A DNA stretch of 59,602 nt, taken from the NCBI GenBank assembly GCA_024692105.1, contig JAILMZ010000143.1, forward strand, positions 1 through 59,602, written 5' to 3'. The position numbers and the translations under genes were made by a program. This document shows, piece after piece, positions 16,573 through 25,590 of this stretch (positions within the stretch are counted from its first letter, which is position 1; each line of letters opens with the position of its first letter). Source of the DNA: Saccharofermentans sp. (GTDB taxonomy: Bacteria > Bacillota_A > Clostridia > Saccharofermentanales > Saccharofermentanaceae). The notes beneath the pieces were generated by a model. It was not told the DNA's origin. It made no database searches and saw only the letters and a list, made by a program, of their open reading frames with translations.

Positions 16573-17502
16573 ATGACGGCCATCAACAGAGAAGAGATCA
16601 ATAAGATAGTTCTTGAGACGATAAGGGATTATTCTTCGGATACGGTTTACTTCAAGGATCTTGATTCAAGGTTTATCTGGAACAGCAAAGGCCATATCCG
16701 CCAGCTTGGCGCATCAAGCACGGAAGAAGTTCTGGGCAAGACGGATTTTGATTACTTCCCCAAGGATTTTGCCCAGGCGGCAAGAGAGACAGAACTCATG
16801 ATAATCGCGACGGGCCAGCCGATGCTCGATGTCATCGAAGAGCTCGTTGTCGATGAAGATACGACCAAGTATTACATGGCATCCAAGTATCCGCTCTTTG
16901 ATAAGGACGGAAAGATTATCGGAACATGGGGTTCGAGCAAGGACGTCACCGAGACCAAGACTCTCGAGAAAGAGCTTCAGCGTTCTTATCTGCAGCTGGA
17001 ACACCTGATCAGGGTAGACAACCTCAGCGGACTTTATAACCGTAAGTATTTCTATGAGACGCTCGAGAAGTATTCAAGCGTGTACAGCGAAGTCAAAAAT
17101 GACGGAAGCACATTCTCGGTAGTCCTGATAGATGTTGATGACCTGACTGTTATCAACGACCGTTTTGGTCAGCAGAACGGAGATATTGTGCTGAAGACCA
17201 TCGCCGATCTTCTCCTGCAGAACACCCGCAAGGCTGACACATGTTTCCGTATCGGCGGAGATGAGTTTGCCATTGTCCTTCCCGCTACGGACAAGACACA
17301 GGCATACGGCCTGGTAAAGCAGACGATCGGAGCGATCGCAGACAGTCCGATAATCGTTGAAAACAAGCGTCAGAAGATTACGATCTCTGCAGGCATCGCG
17401 ACGTTCGACAAGAACGAGCCTGATATCTCAAAGCTCCTTTCCGTTGCAGAGAGAAAGGTTAATAAATCAAAGCGCGAAGGCAAGAATCAGGTTTCTTTCT
17501 GA
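16573..17502 (+). CDS. PAS-GGDEF diguanylate cyclase
   Basis: Makes the second messenger cyclic di-GMP. Residues about 10-128 are a PAS sensor domain (DTVYFKDLDSRFIWNS, LGKTDFDYFP), followed by a short coiled linker and a GGDEF domain at 145-309. The catalytic motif RIGGDEF (GGDEF at 228-232) is canonical. An RxxD inhibitory site (RKAD, 219-222) lies exactly five residues upstream, so product feedback inhibition is expected. No transmembrane segment is present; the sensor is cytosolic and its ligand unknown. ATG 16573 is preceded by GGAGGT. It converges with the DeoB-DeoC gene, three bases apart. Confidence 0.93.
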   Translation: MTAINREEINKIVLETIRDYSSDTVYFKDLDSRFIWNSKGHIRQLGASSTEEVLGKTDFDYFPKDFAQAARETELMIIATGQPMLDVIEELVVDEDTTKYYMASKYPLFDKDGKIIGTWGSSKDVTETKTLEKELQRSYLQLEHLIRVDNLSGLYNRKYFYETLEKYSSVYSEVKNDGSTFSVVLIDVDDLTVINDRFGQQNGDIVLKTIADLLLQNTRKADTCFRIGGDEFAIVLPATDKTQAYGLVKQTIGAIADSPIIVENKRQKITISAGIATFDKNEPDISKLLSVAERKVNKSKREGKNQVSF

Positions 17503-17505
17503 TCC

Positions 17506-19335
17506 TTATAACTTTGACGCGCCAATCCTAACGGCACCATTGTCCAGCATCTGCTGTGCGGCTTCCTGAGAACGGATGCCTCCGGCTGCTTTGATGCGCG
17601 TGTCTGCATCACACTCACGTCTCATCAGGGCGATATCTTCTGCCGTCGCACCGGCAGAACCGAATCCCGTTGATGTCTTGATAAAGTCAGCTCCCGCTTC
17701 CGATACGATCTTGCACATGCGCACTTTCTCGTCTTCCGTGAGATCGCATGTCTCGATGATGACCTTTAAGATCGCTCCCTTTCCGTGAACACCGTCTGAG
17801 ATCAGTTTGATCTCGGATGCGACATCGTCCCAGCGGCCGGTCTTTACGAAGCATCTGTTGATGACCATGTCTATCTCGGAGGCTCCGTTGTCACAAGCCT
17901 CGAGCGCTTCGTATAACTTGGAACCCGCGGTCGAATAACCGTTGGGGAAACCGATTACGGTGCAGATGGATATGCGGCCTGCGGACACCCTGCTTCCGTA
18001 GCTTACATAGCAGGGAGGAATGCAGACGGATGCGCAGCCCTGTTCTGCAGCCCTTTCGATGAGAGCGCTTATATCTTCTTCCGTGGCGATAACCTTGAGA
18101 TTGGTGAGATCCACATAACTCATGATATTGTCCGGATCGGGCTTGTTGCTGTCTGCGGAAGGCTCGTAATCACGCTTGTATGATCTTCCTGCAAGTGCGG
18201 TAGTAACAATGCCGGAGATGTTGTTGAAGCCTGCAAGTTCACCCATGTTGCAGGGCACGCTGAAGCCTTCCCCGTATATGAGGAGAGGTATGCATTCGCG
18301 TGAGTGGTCCGTCGATTCCGTTGAAGGATCGCAGCCGTGATCTGCCGTGATGATGAGAAGGTCGCTAGCACGCATTTTCGTCAGGATCGTGCCGAGAGCG
18401 TCGTCAAACTCGTGCATGGCAGCGGCGTAACCCGGGATGTCGTTCCTGTGTCCGTATTTCATGTCGAAATCAACGAGATTGGCAAAACAAAGACCGTTAA
18501 AATCCCTGTCCATCATCTCTATTATTTTCGCGATGCCTTCGGCGTTGCCTGAAGTGGGATTCGACTCGGTTATGCCGCGTCCTGCGAACAGGTCATAGAT
18601 CTTGCCTATAGAGATGACGTCAAACCGTTGATCCTTCAGGATGTCGAGCATCGTTGATGACGGTGCGGCAAGCGAGTAATCGTGCCTTCTTGAAGTCCTG
18701 GTGAATTTTCCGGGAGTTCCTTCGAAAGGTCTTGCGATGACTCTTCCGACGGCGTGTTCGCCTGACATTATCTCACGTGCCTTGGCACAGATCTCGTAGA
18801 GTTCTTCAACGGGTATGACATCCTCGTGTGCTGCTATCTGGAGTACGCTGTCTGCGGAAGTATAGACGATGAGATCACCGGTCTTCATATGCTCTTCACC
18901 GTAATCTGCGATGACCTCGGTGCCGCTGTACGGCTTGTTGCATAGAATGCCGCGTCCGGTAGCAGCGCGGAGGTGCTCGAGGATCACTTCGGGGAATCCG
19001 TCAGGGTATGTGGGCTGCGGACGGTCGGATAACACTCCTGCTATCTCCCAGTGACCGATGGTCGAATCCTTGCCCTGGGACAGTTCCCTTACACGGGCAT
19101 AAGAACCTATGGGACCGGGCAGGGAAGAAGTCTTCTTCAGGTAGTCTTTTATCCTCGGATCGTCCTCTCCGTCTATCGCGAAAAGGCCCATCTTTGCAAG
19201 GTTGGGGAAGGGTTTGTCGGAGTCCGACAGAACAGCCGCCAGCGTGTTGCTGCCCTCATCACCGAAAGAAGCTGCATCAGGTGCTCCGCCTATGCCGAAA
19301 CTGTCAAGGACTATAAGAAAAACGCGCTTTGCCAT
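17506..19335 (-). CDS. Bifunctional phosphopentomutase - deoxyribose-phosphate aldolase fusion
   Basis: Two consecutive nucleoside-salvage enzymes in one 609-residue chain. Residues 1-390 are DeoB: VLDSFGIGGAPD with the metal Asp, GKDSTIGHWE around the phospho-acceptor, NKPYSGTEVI, and TADHGCDPSTESTDHSRE as metal ligands. After a short linker (about 391-403), residues 404-609 are DeoC: SYVDLTNLK, EIDMVIN, KVIIETC and FIKTSTGF with the Schiff-base Lys, then KAAGGIR. DeoB makes (deoxy)ribose 5-phosphate and DeoC splits deoxyribose 5-phosphate to glyceraldehyde 3-phosphate and acetaldehyde. The frame is uninterrupted. The phospho-acceptor position of Bacillus DeoB (Thr) is Ser91 here. ATG 19335 has GGAGG upstream. 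Confidence 0.93.
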   Translation of the reverse strand: MAKRVFLIVLDSFGIGGAPDAASFGDEGSNTLAAVLSDSDKPFPNLAKMGLFAIDGEDDPRIKDYLKKTSSLPGPIGSYARVRELSQGKDSTIGHWEIAGVLSDRPQPTYPDGFPEVILEHLRAATGRGILCNKPYSGTEVIADYGEEHMKTGDLIVYTSADSVLQIAAHEDVIPVEELYEICAKAREIMSGEHAVGRVIARPFEGTPGKFTRTSRRHDYSLAAPSSTMLDILKDQRFDVISIGKIYDLFAGRGITESNPTSGNAEGIAKIIEMMDRDFNGLCFANLVDFDMKYGHRNDIPGYAAAMHEFDDALGTILTKMRASDLLIITADHGCDPSTESTDHSRECIPLLIYGEGFSVPCNMGELAGFNNISGIVTTALAGRSYKRDYEPSADSNKPDPDNIMSYVDLTNLKVIATEEDISALIERAAEQGCASVCIPPCYVSYGSRVSAGRISICTVIGFPNGYSTAGSKLYEALEACDNGASEIDMVINRCFVKTGRWDDVASEIKLISDGVHGKGAILKVIIETCDLTEDEKVRMCKIVSEAGADFIKTSTGFGSAGATAEDIALMRRECDADTRIKAAGGIRSQEAAQQMLDNGAVRIGASKL

Positions 19336-19361
19336 ACTGCAACCTCCACTCAGGGATACTT

Positions 19362-19391
19362 TTTACACATTATAACAATTTGTGGTATAGT
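19362..19391 (+). promoter_or_regulatory. Promoter of the DEAD-box helicase gene
   Basis: TTTACA (19362-19367), 18-base spacer, TATAGT (19386-19391), about 35 bases before the ATG. Confidence 0.6.
19369..19377 (-). promoter_or_regulatory. Extended -10 promoter of the DeoB-DeoC gene
   Basis: On the minus strand TGT TATAAT is a perfect -10 with an extended TG. No clear -35 is seen. It overlaps the helicase promoter on the other strand. Confidence 0.55.
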
Positions 19392-19426
19392 TTTGCGGTA
19401 ACAAAGGTTGACCAAAAAGGCTTGAT

Positions 19427-20545
19427 ATGAATAAAGAAGTGACATTTGAAGATCTTGACCTCTCACCGGAGGTAATGGACTCGCTTAAGAAGATGGGCGT
19501 TAAGCGTCCTACTACCGTACAGCAGAAAGCGATCCCGCTCATGATGGACAACATGAGCGTCATAGCAAAGGCTCCGACGGGAACCGGCAAGACATTTGCA
19601 TTCGGAATACCGATACTCGAATACCTGAACCTCGATGCAAAGTTCGTTCAGGCATTAATACTCTGCCCGACCAGAGAGCTCGCACTTCAGATCACATCGG
19701 AGCTCAAATTACTCGGTAAATACATACAGGGGTTCCGCATAGCATCGCTCATCGGCGGTCAGGGAATGCACATCCAGAAGGAAAAGCTGGATAAGAAACC
19801 TCAGGTCATCGTCGCGACTCCGGGAAGACTTCTCGATATGGTCGGAAGAAAATGGGTGGATATCTCACAGATTTATACCCTTGTTCTTGACGAGGCTGAT
19901 GAGATGCTCAAGATGGGTTTCATCAATGATATCCGCAGGGTAATGGCTCTTACTCCGAAGGACAAGCAGATTGCACTGTTCTCAGCGACCATGCCGCGCG
20001 AGATACAGGACATAACATGGCAGTTCATGGGTGATGCTGCAGAGATCGACGTAATGCCCAAGGCCCAGGATCACCCTGACATCGACCAGTACATCGTATC
20101 CTGTCCCGAGAAGGACAAGCTCGATTCGATAATCGCGATACTCAAGAAGGAAGAACTGCGCAAGGCAATCGTGTTCTGCAACACCAAGATGGAAGCATCA
20201 AGAGTCTGCGCCAAACTCGCATCAAAAGGCCTCAAGGCCGAGGTGCTTCACGGTGATATCGGACAGGGTACGAGGAACCGTACCATGGATGCTTACCGCA
20301 AGGATAAGTTCGACATACTCGTAGCTACCGATGTCGTTGCCAGGGGAATCGATGTCGACGATATAGAAGCCGTATTCAATTACGATATACCGAAAGAAAA
20401 CGAACTTTATCTGCACAGGATCGGAAGGACGGCACGTGCCGGAAGATCGGGCAGGGCATTCTCTCTTGTGGCTTACCTCGATAAGCCCAGGATGGAAGAG
20501 ATAATGAGGTATACGAAGGTCGATCCCAAGCCTTACGAACTGTAA
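19427..20545 (+). CDS. DEAD-box ATP-dependent RNA helicase
   Basis: An RNA-remodelling enzyme with the complete helicase core and no C-terminal extension (372 residues). Motifs in order: Q motif (RPTTVQQKAIP), APTGTGKT, PTRELA, GG, TPGRLLD, DEAD, SAT, then FCNTK, the Arg-finger motif HRIGRTARAGRSG, and DVVARGID. CshA/DeaD proteins usually carry a long basic tail for RNA specificity; its absence suggests partner-directed or cold/RNA-decay use, which is inference. The start is ATG 19427, with a weak ribosome site. Convergent with trkH, three bases apart. Confidence 0.94.
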   Translation: MNKEVTFEDLDLSPEVMDSLKKMGVKRPTTVQQKAIPLMMDNMSVIAKAPTGTGKTFAFGIPILEYLNLDAKFVQALILCPTRELALQITSELKLLGKYIQGFRIASLIGGQGMHIQKEKLDKKPQVIVATPGRLLDMVGRKWVDISQIYTLVLDEADEMLKMGFINDIRRVMALTPKDKQIALFSATMPREIQDITWQFMGDAAEIDVMPKAQDHPDIDQYIVSCPEKDKLDSIIAILKKEELRKAIVFCNTKMEASRVCAKLASKGLKAEVLHGDIGQGTRNRTMDAYRKDKFDILVATDVVARGIDVDDIEAVFNYDIPKENELYLHRIGRTARAGRSGRAFSLVAYLDKPRMEEIMRYTKVDPKPYEL

Positions 20546-20548
20546 GAC

Positions 20549-22015
20549 TTATCTCATCGGCATCTTGGCGTGAAGCCTTGAGCTGTAAGTTCCCGGATAG
20601 AGGAATATAACGAGCGGGAAGAGTTCAAGTCTGCCTGCGAGCATGTCTATTATGAGCATCCATTTCGACGGGTCGCTCAGGAAGGCATAGTTCTGTGTCG
20701 GACCTACCATGGAAAGTCCCGGACCGATGTTGTTGATGGTGGCTGCCACCGAAGTAAAGCTGGTGACAAGATCATATCCCTCGATGGACACGACTGCGAC
20801 CGATATGGAGAATAACAGCAGGTAGACCATAAAGAAGACCGTGACGCTGCGGATGACTTCCGGATCGAGAGGCTTGCCGTCCATCTGGATCTTCTTGACG
20901 TTCCTGGGATGGATGTACTTGTCTATCTCTCTTGCGACGGTCTTAAGCCTGATCTGGAAACGCGAAACCTTGATACCGCCGCCCGTGGAACCTGCGCACG
21001 CACCGATGAACATAAGCGATACCAGTATGAGCTTTGACAGTGTTGGCCATGTGTCAAAATCGGCATTGGCAAAACCTGTAGTTGTGATGATGGTAGCAAC
21101 CTGGAAAAATGAATTTCTCAGGGTGGTCCCGACATCGCCTGCAATGCTGAAAGTATTGACGAAGATTATCGCGACAGCTGCAAGTATTACCAGGAAATAA
21201 CCCCTGACTTCTTCCATCTTGAATGCTTTGCCGGGCTGTCTTACAACGAGCAGATAGTAGAAGTTGAAGTTCACGCCGAAGACTATCATGAACACTGCGA
21301 CTATCCACTGGATATGCGGTGCGTATGACGTGAAGCTGTCGTTCTTGATTCCGAATCCGCCGGTACCTGCCGTACCGAATGCGGAGCAGAGACTGTCGAA
21401 GATCGGCATGCCCGCGAGTGCGAGCGTTAAGATCTCGAGCAGTGTGAGTCCGAGGTAAATAAGGTAAAGCGTCTTGGCCGTGGAACGGACCTTGGGTGCG
21501 AGCTTACCGACGGAAGGTCCCGGGCTCTCCGCGATCATGAGGTTCATGTTCGATCCGCCCGACATGGGAACGACTGCGAGAAGGAAGACGAGCACGCCCA
21601 TACCGCCGATCCAGTGCGTGAGTGATCTCCAGATCAGCGAAGCATGTGACATAGCCTCGACGTTGGTCAGTATGGAAGAACCGGTCGTGGTAAATCCTGA
21701 TACGGTCTCAAACATAGCATCCGTGAATCTCGGTATCTCGCCGGTAACGAGGAAAGGAATGCAGCCGCACAGAGAAAGAAGCAGCCAGCTTGAAGCGGTG
21801 ACGACACAGCCGTCCTTAAGGTAAATGCGCGTGTCCTTGGGTTTGAAGTAGCCAATGACAAGTCCGAGTAACATGCAGACTGCCGAGCAGACCAGATAGA
21901 CAATGAGCTTGTCCAACTCTCCGAAGAAGAGTCCGCATGCTGTCGGGATAAGCATAAGTACGCCCTCAATGAGCATGACTTTCCCGAGTACATAGAAGTG
22001 CATTCTGAAGTTCAT
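20549..22015 (-). CDS. trkH: Potassium uptake protein, TrkH family
   Basis: The ion-conducting subunit of a Trk/Ktr K+ uptake system: 488 residues with about ten transmembrane helices and four pore-loop repeats. Selectivity-filter segments are visible as TTTGSSILTN (first), GTAGTGGFGIKN (second), ITTTGFANADF (third) and AATINNIGPG (fourth). The start overlaps the trkA stop (ATGA), so both subunits are made together. Confidence 0.94.
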   Translation of the reverse strand: MNFRMHFYVLGKVMLIEGVLMLIPTACGLFFGELDKLIVYLVCSAVCMLLGLVIGYFKPKDTRIYLKDGCVVTASSWLLLSLCGCIPFLVTGEIPRFTDAMFETVSGFTTTGSSILTNVEAMSHASLIWRSLTHWIGGMGVLVFLLAVVPMSGGSNMNLMIAESPGPSVGKLAPKVRSTAKTLYLIYLGLTLLEILTLALAGMPIFDSLCSAFGTAGTGGFGIKNDSFTSYAPHIQWIVAVFMIVFGVNFNFYYLLVVRQPGKAFKMEEVRGYFLVILAAVAIIFVNTFSIAGDVGTTLRNSFFQVATIITTTGFANADFDTWPTLSKLILVSLMFIGACAGSTGGGIKVSRFQIRLKTVAREIDKYIHPRNVKKIQMDGKPLDPEVIRSVTVFFMVYLLLFSISVAVVSIEGYDLVTSFTSVAATINNIGPGLSMVGPTQNYAFLSDPSKWMLIIDMLAGRLELFPLVIFLYPGTYSSRLHAKMPMR

Positions 22016-23385
22016 CGAAGTATGTCCGTCAGTTCCGTAAAGCCTTTGTGTGATGTAACTATCATAACATTGTCGCCTTCATTGATGCAGTCAGTACCTG
22101 TAGGGATGATGAGCTGGCCGTCGTGGATGATGAATGATACGATGACGCCTTCCCTGAGCTTAAGATCCTTAAGCGGAATGCCGTTGATGGACGGAGTATC
22201 CTTGACCTTGAACTCGACTGCCTCTGCCTGGCCGTCCTGAAGCTGGTAAACAGTCTCGACGTTGGAGCCGATAGAAGCCTGCTTTGCTCTGACATAGGAG
22301 ATGATAGTCTCTGCCGTAATGTACTTGGGATAGATAACGCTTCCCAGATTGAGATTATTGATGACTTTTGTAAAAGTGATCCTGTTGATCTTGGTTACAA
22401 CCTTAGCCTTGGACACCTGCTTCGCGTGGAGCGTCAGCATGATGTTCTCCTCATCGATACCGGTTAGTGCGACGAGAGCATCCGTGGTCTCGATGCCGAC
22501 TTCCGCGAGCACTTCCGCCTCTGTTCCGTCACCGTTGATGATGAGTGCTTTGGGAAGAAGGAGACTGAGTTCTTCGCAGCGTGCCCTGTTCTTCTCGATG
22601 ATCCTGACGTTGATGCCTGATTTGATCAGCTGGTCTGCAAGATAGTATGCCGACTTACCGCCGCCGATGATCATCGTGTTACGTACTGACTTCGTGTTGA
22701 ATCCGATCTTCTTAAGGAACTGGAGACAAACCTTGCGCGAAGAAACGAATGAGATTATATCGCCGGCTTTAAGTACGAAATTACCGTTCGGGATGGTAAG
22801 ATCGCCGTCTCTGTCAACGCCTACGATAACCAGTTCATTGGTGATGTTCTTACCGAGATAAGCGATGCTCTTGTCATCGATTATGCTTCCTTCGGGGATC
22901 CTGATCTTGACGAGTTCCGCACTTCCGTGTGCGAACGAGTTGATCGATATCGCGGCAGGGAGGTAAAGGAGGCGTGCAGCTTCCACCGCTGCCTCAAACT
23001 CCGGATTGATGATACGGTCTATCGCAAGACGGTTCATGAGGTAAGGGATCTCGTTGCCGTAGTCAGGGTTCCTGACACGGGCGATTGTCGAGATGTCCGG
23101 GTTGAACTGCTTTGCTATCGTGCAGCAGAGAAGGTTAAGTTCGTCCGAATCGGTTACTGCGATCATCAGATCCGCATCCGTTATGCCTGCTTCGTTCAGC
23201 GTGTTGTGGCTCGCGCCGGAACCGGTTATAAGCATGCAATCGCACTGGTCTGACAGTTCCGACAGCTTAGCCTCTGACCTGTCGATGACGATCAGGTTAT
23301 GACCTTCATCCGTGAGTCGCTTGGTGATAGTCTTACCGACCTTGCCGGCGCCTACGACGATAATGCGAAATCCTGCTTTGTTCAT
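22012..23385 (-). CDS. trkA: Potassium transporter regulatory subunit TrkA
   Basis: A cytoplasmic gating subunit that binds nucleotides and opens TrkH. It has two tandem RCK units: the first Rossmann domain begins IIVVGAGKVGKTI (residues 8-20) with an ATP/NAD-binding Asp in VIDRSEAKL, the second begins MIIGGGKSAYYLA near residue 231. Each is followed by an RCK_C domain (VKIRIPEGSIIDDKSI and AVEFKVKDTPSINGIPL). At 457 residues it is the usual double-RCK length. It lies just downstream of the CobW-type genes, twelve bases after the stop. Confidence 0.94.
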   Translation of the reverse strand: MNKAGFRIIVVGAGKVGKTITKRLTDEGHNLIVIDRSEAKLSELSDQCDCMLITGSGASHNTLNEAGITDADLMIAVTDSDELNLLCCTIAKQFNPDISTIARVRNPDYGNEIPYLMNRLAIDRIINPEFEAAVEAARLLYLPAAISINSFAHGSAELVKIRIPEGSIIDDKSIAYLGKNITNELVIVGVDRDGDLTIPNGNFVLKAGDIISFVSSRKVCLQFLKKIGFNTKSVRNTMIIGGGKSAYYLADQLIKSGINVRIIEKNRARCEELSLLLPKALIINGDGTEAEVLAEVGIETTDALVALTGIDEENIMLTLHAKQVSKAKVVTKINRITFTKVINNLNLGSVIYPKYITAETIISYVRAKQASIGSNVETVYQLQDGQAEAVEFKVKDTPSINGIPLKDLKLREGVIVSFIIHDGQLIIPTGTDCINEGDNVMIVTSHKGFTELTDILR

Positions 23386-23397
23386 ATCAGTAATCCC

Positions 23398-24516
23398 TTA
23401 AATTCCGAACAGTTCCTTGATCGCTTCCTTGTTGACCTGTGCGCCGATTACGCAGAGCTTGCCCGTAACGTCTGCAGCGCCTGTCCTTACGTTTTCTTCA
23501 CCGGGCACGTAATCGAAATGTATCCACTTGCCGCCTTCGCCTGCAACGATGCCCTTGGCACGGAGGATCTGGCCGTATTTCTCGGAATCATCGAGAGACT
23601 TCAGAGCATTCATGATCTGATCTTCCGTGAAAGATCTCGACGTCTCGAATCCAATGCTGTCGAAGATCTCATCTGCGTGATGGTGGTGGTGATGATGCTC
23701 ATGCTCATCGTGATCGTGGTCATGGTGATGTTCATGCTCGTGTTCGTGTTCTTCATGATCATGGTCGTGATGGTGATGCTCATGTTCGTCATCATCATCG
23801 TCGTCATCGTGATGATGGTGGTGACCCTTGCACTCTTCGCACTCGCAGTCCTCGCCGTGCTCATGATGGTGATGATGCTCGTGCTCCTCAGCCTCGAGAA
23901 GGGCAGCAGCCATATCAGCTGCAGTGATGGGCTCTTCGATGGCCTTGAGTATCTGAACGCCTGAGAGGTCATCCCAGGGAGTGGTGATGATCTGTGAGTG
24001 ATCGTTGACTTCCTTGATCAGTGCAACAGCCTTGTCGAGCTTGTCCTGTGCGATGTTGCCCGTACGGCTTAAGATGATCGTGCCCGCATACTTGATCTGG
24101 TTCTCATAGAACTCCTTGAAGTTCTTCAGGTAGATCCTGCACTTTGATGCATCGATTACAGTTACCGTACCGCAGACCTCAGTGTCCTCAACGCGCTTAA
24201 CCGCTGCAACTACATCAGAGAGTTTGCCGACGCCGGAGGGCTCTATTACGATCCTGTCGGGATGGAACTGATCGATTACATCCTGAAGAGCCGTGCCGAA
24301 ATCTCCCACGAGGCTGCAGCAGATGCATCCGGAATTCATCTCCGTTATCTCGATGCCGGACTCCTTGAGGAAGCCGCCGTCGATACCTATCTGACCGAAC
24401 TCGTTCTCGATAAGGACGATCTTCTGTCCGTTGTATCCGTCAGCGATGAGCTTCTTGATGAGCGTTGTCTTTCCTGCTCCGAGGAATCCTGAGAATATGT
24501 CTACTTTTGTTGCCAT
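23398..24516 (-). CDS. CobW/G3E-family GTPase with long His-rich metal-binding tract
   Basis: A probable zinc metallochaperone. The N-terminal G domain has Walker A GFLGAGKTT and the CxCC metal motif (GCICC, Cys64/66/67). IEPSGVG is switch-like. The usual (N/T)KxD guanine motif reads SRTGN, which is atypical. Residues about 211-290 are a His/Asp/Glu tract with over 35 His and a CECEEC cluster. The C-terminal CobW_C domain (about 291-372) follows. The tract resembles the metal-storage loops of YciC/ZNG1-type proteins; zinc or nickel is likely, but the ion is not proven. ATG 24516 is chosen over the TTG two codons upstream (AGAAGGT spacing). It is second in a pair with the upstream CobW-type gene. 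Confidence 0.9.
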   Translation of the reverse strand: MATKVDIFSGFLGAGKTTLIKKLIADGYNGQKIVLIENEFGQIGIDGGFLKESGIEITEMNSGCICCSLVGDFGTALQDVIDQFHPDRIVIEPSGVGKLSDVVAAVKRVEDTEVCGTVTVIDASKCRIYLKNFKEFYENQIKYAGTIILSRTGNIAQDKLDKAVALIKEVNDHSQIITTPWDDLSGVQILKAIEEPITAADMAAALLEAEEHEHHHHHEHGEDCECEECKGHHHHHDDDDDDDEHEHHHHDHDHEEHEHEHEHHHDHDHDEHEHHHHHHHADEIFDSIGFETSRSFTEDQIMNALKSLDDSEKYGQILRAKGIVAGEGGKWIHFDYVPGEENVRTGAADVTGKLCVIGAQVNKEAIKELFGI

Positions 24517-24536
24517 TTGCAAATACCTTCTTTCTA

Positions 24537-25484
24537 TCAGTTGAAATAAATGATCTCATTTTCGGGCTTCGAGGTCACCGCGTAGTTCTCAACGGTGAGG
24601 CAGGGAACAGCTACCTTCTGGCCGTTCTGCTCGTCCTCGAAATATCTGACCTGTCCCGTTACCTTGAGCCACTGGCCCGAAGGGAAACCGGACTTGACGT
24701 CATACATGCAGAGCACTCCCATCATGCCGACATCTGCAGCGCAGCAGGTGTAAGCCTGTCTCTGGAGCACGAAGGCCCTGCCTCTGAACTCTCTTAATAT
24801 CTCGGCTTCGCCGATGAGCGTAACGCGCTTGCCGTTGTAGCGTTCAACGTTGTCGAGCGCATCGGTATAGAACAGACCGAAGTCATCGGCAGCGATCTCG
24901 CAGGGACTCTTGGAAAGATCATAGGGGAGATGATCCTCGATCCTTATGATCTCGTTATCCTTGCTGAGGAAATTGATGCTTATCGAAGGGTTGACGGCCT
25001 TGACCGAACCCCTGAGCTTCGGGATGTTATCCGTCTCGGGATCGACTCTGTTGAATATGACGGTATCGCAGTATCTGTAGTAATCTGCGAAGAACGTCTG
25101 CATGTTCTTGTAGTACTCTGCATATGTCGAGCAGTCCACAACGACCACAGCTGCAGCCAGCGCCCATCTCTGAGGCACATCGACCTTCTCGAAAAACTCC
25201 GCAGGGGACACGGATCCGTTCCACTCGATAAAGACCAGATCGGGCTTGTGTCTTGCTTCGATGTCAAAGGTAAGTTCCTTTGTTACGCCATCGGCATCAC
25301 AGTTGATGATGACCGGGTCGGCATTCGGGTAGTTCTCGGCAATGTATTCTTCTTCGCCTTCTTCAGTATTGATGACCACCGCTTTGTGGCCTCTGAAGTT
25401 CTCGCCGTCGAGCCAGGAACAGATAACGGAGGTCTTACCGCTGTCCAAGAAACCCGTGAAAAAATAGACCAGACAATCGTCCAT
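24537..25484 (-). CDS. CobW-type GTPase fused to a YcgQ/DUF1980-like C-terminal domain
   Basis: Residues 1-190 resemble CobW: Walker A GFLDSGKTS (11-19), FIEWNG in place of IEPSG, and NRVD (145-148) as guanine motif. The CxCC motif is missing (INCDADG). Residues about 218-303 match the C-terminal domain of YcgQ/TIGR03943 proteins by pattern: an OB-like strand set around FVLQRQAYTCCAADVGMMGVLC (Cys-Cys at 247-248), then a W..V.G and a P.L.V motif. YcgQ is half of an uncharacterised membrane permease pair in Bacillus. The fusion puts this Cys-Cys domain on a metallochaperone-type GTPase. Start ATG 25484, with AGAGGTG upstream; a GTG three codons earlier is possible. It forms an operon with the His-rich CobW gene. 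Confidence 0.78.
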   Translation of the reverse strand: MDDCLVYFFTGFLDSGKTSVICSWLDGENFRGHKAVVINTEEGEEEYIAENYPNADPVIINCDADGVTKELTFDIEARHKPDLVFIEWNGSVSPAEFFEKVDVPQRWALAAAVVVVDCSTYAEYYKNMQTFFADYYRYCDTVIFNRVDPETDNIPKLRGSVKAVNPSISINFLSKDNEIIRIEDHLPYDLSKSPCEIAADDFGLFYTDALDNVERYNGKRVTLIGEAEILREFRGRAFVLQRQAYTCCAADVGMMGVLCMYDVKSGFPSGQWLKVTGQVRYFEDEQNGQKVAVPCLTVENYAVTSKPENEIIYFN

Positions 25485-25527
25485 GAAATACACCTCTTTT
25501 TACGTGTACTATTTTGTCCCCTAATTG

Positions 25528-25556
25528 TTATTATTTCAAGTAAAAAAAAGTGTAAA
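25528..25556 (-). promoter_or_regulatory. Candidate promoter of the CobW-pair operon
   Basis: On the minus strand TTTACA (25551-25556), 17-base spacer, TAATAA (25528-25533). A second option, TTGAAA-N17-CAAAAT, overlaps it. I saw no clear Zur-like palindrome. Confidence 0.4.
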
Positions 25557-25590
25557 ATCAGTCAGAGAATGCTCAAATGCAGGTGAAAGC

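Noticed and set aside
23299..23964. Plus-strand ORF of 221 codons with a long hydrophobic Met/Val/Ile run, looking like a membrane protein.
   Set aside because: It is the complement of the His-rich tract of the CobW gene: CAT and CAC codons read backwards give ATG and GTG. It has no ribosome site, and the minus-strand protein has clear G-domain motifs.
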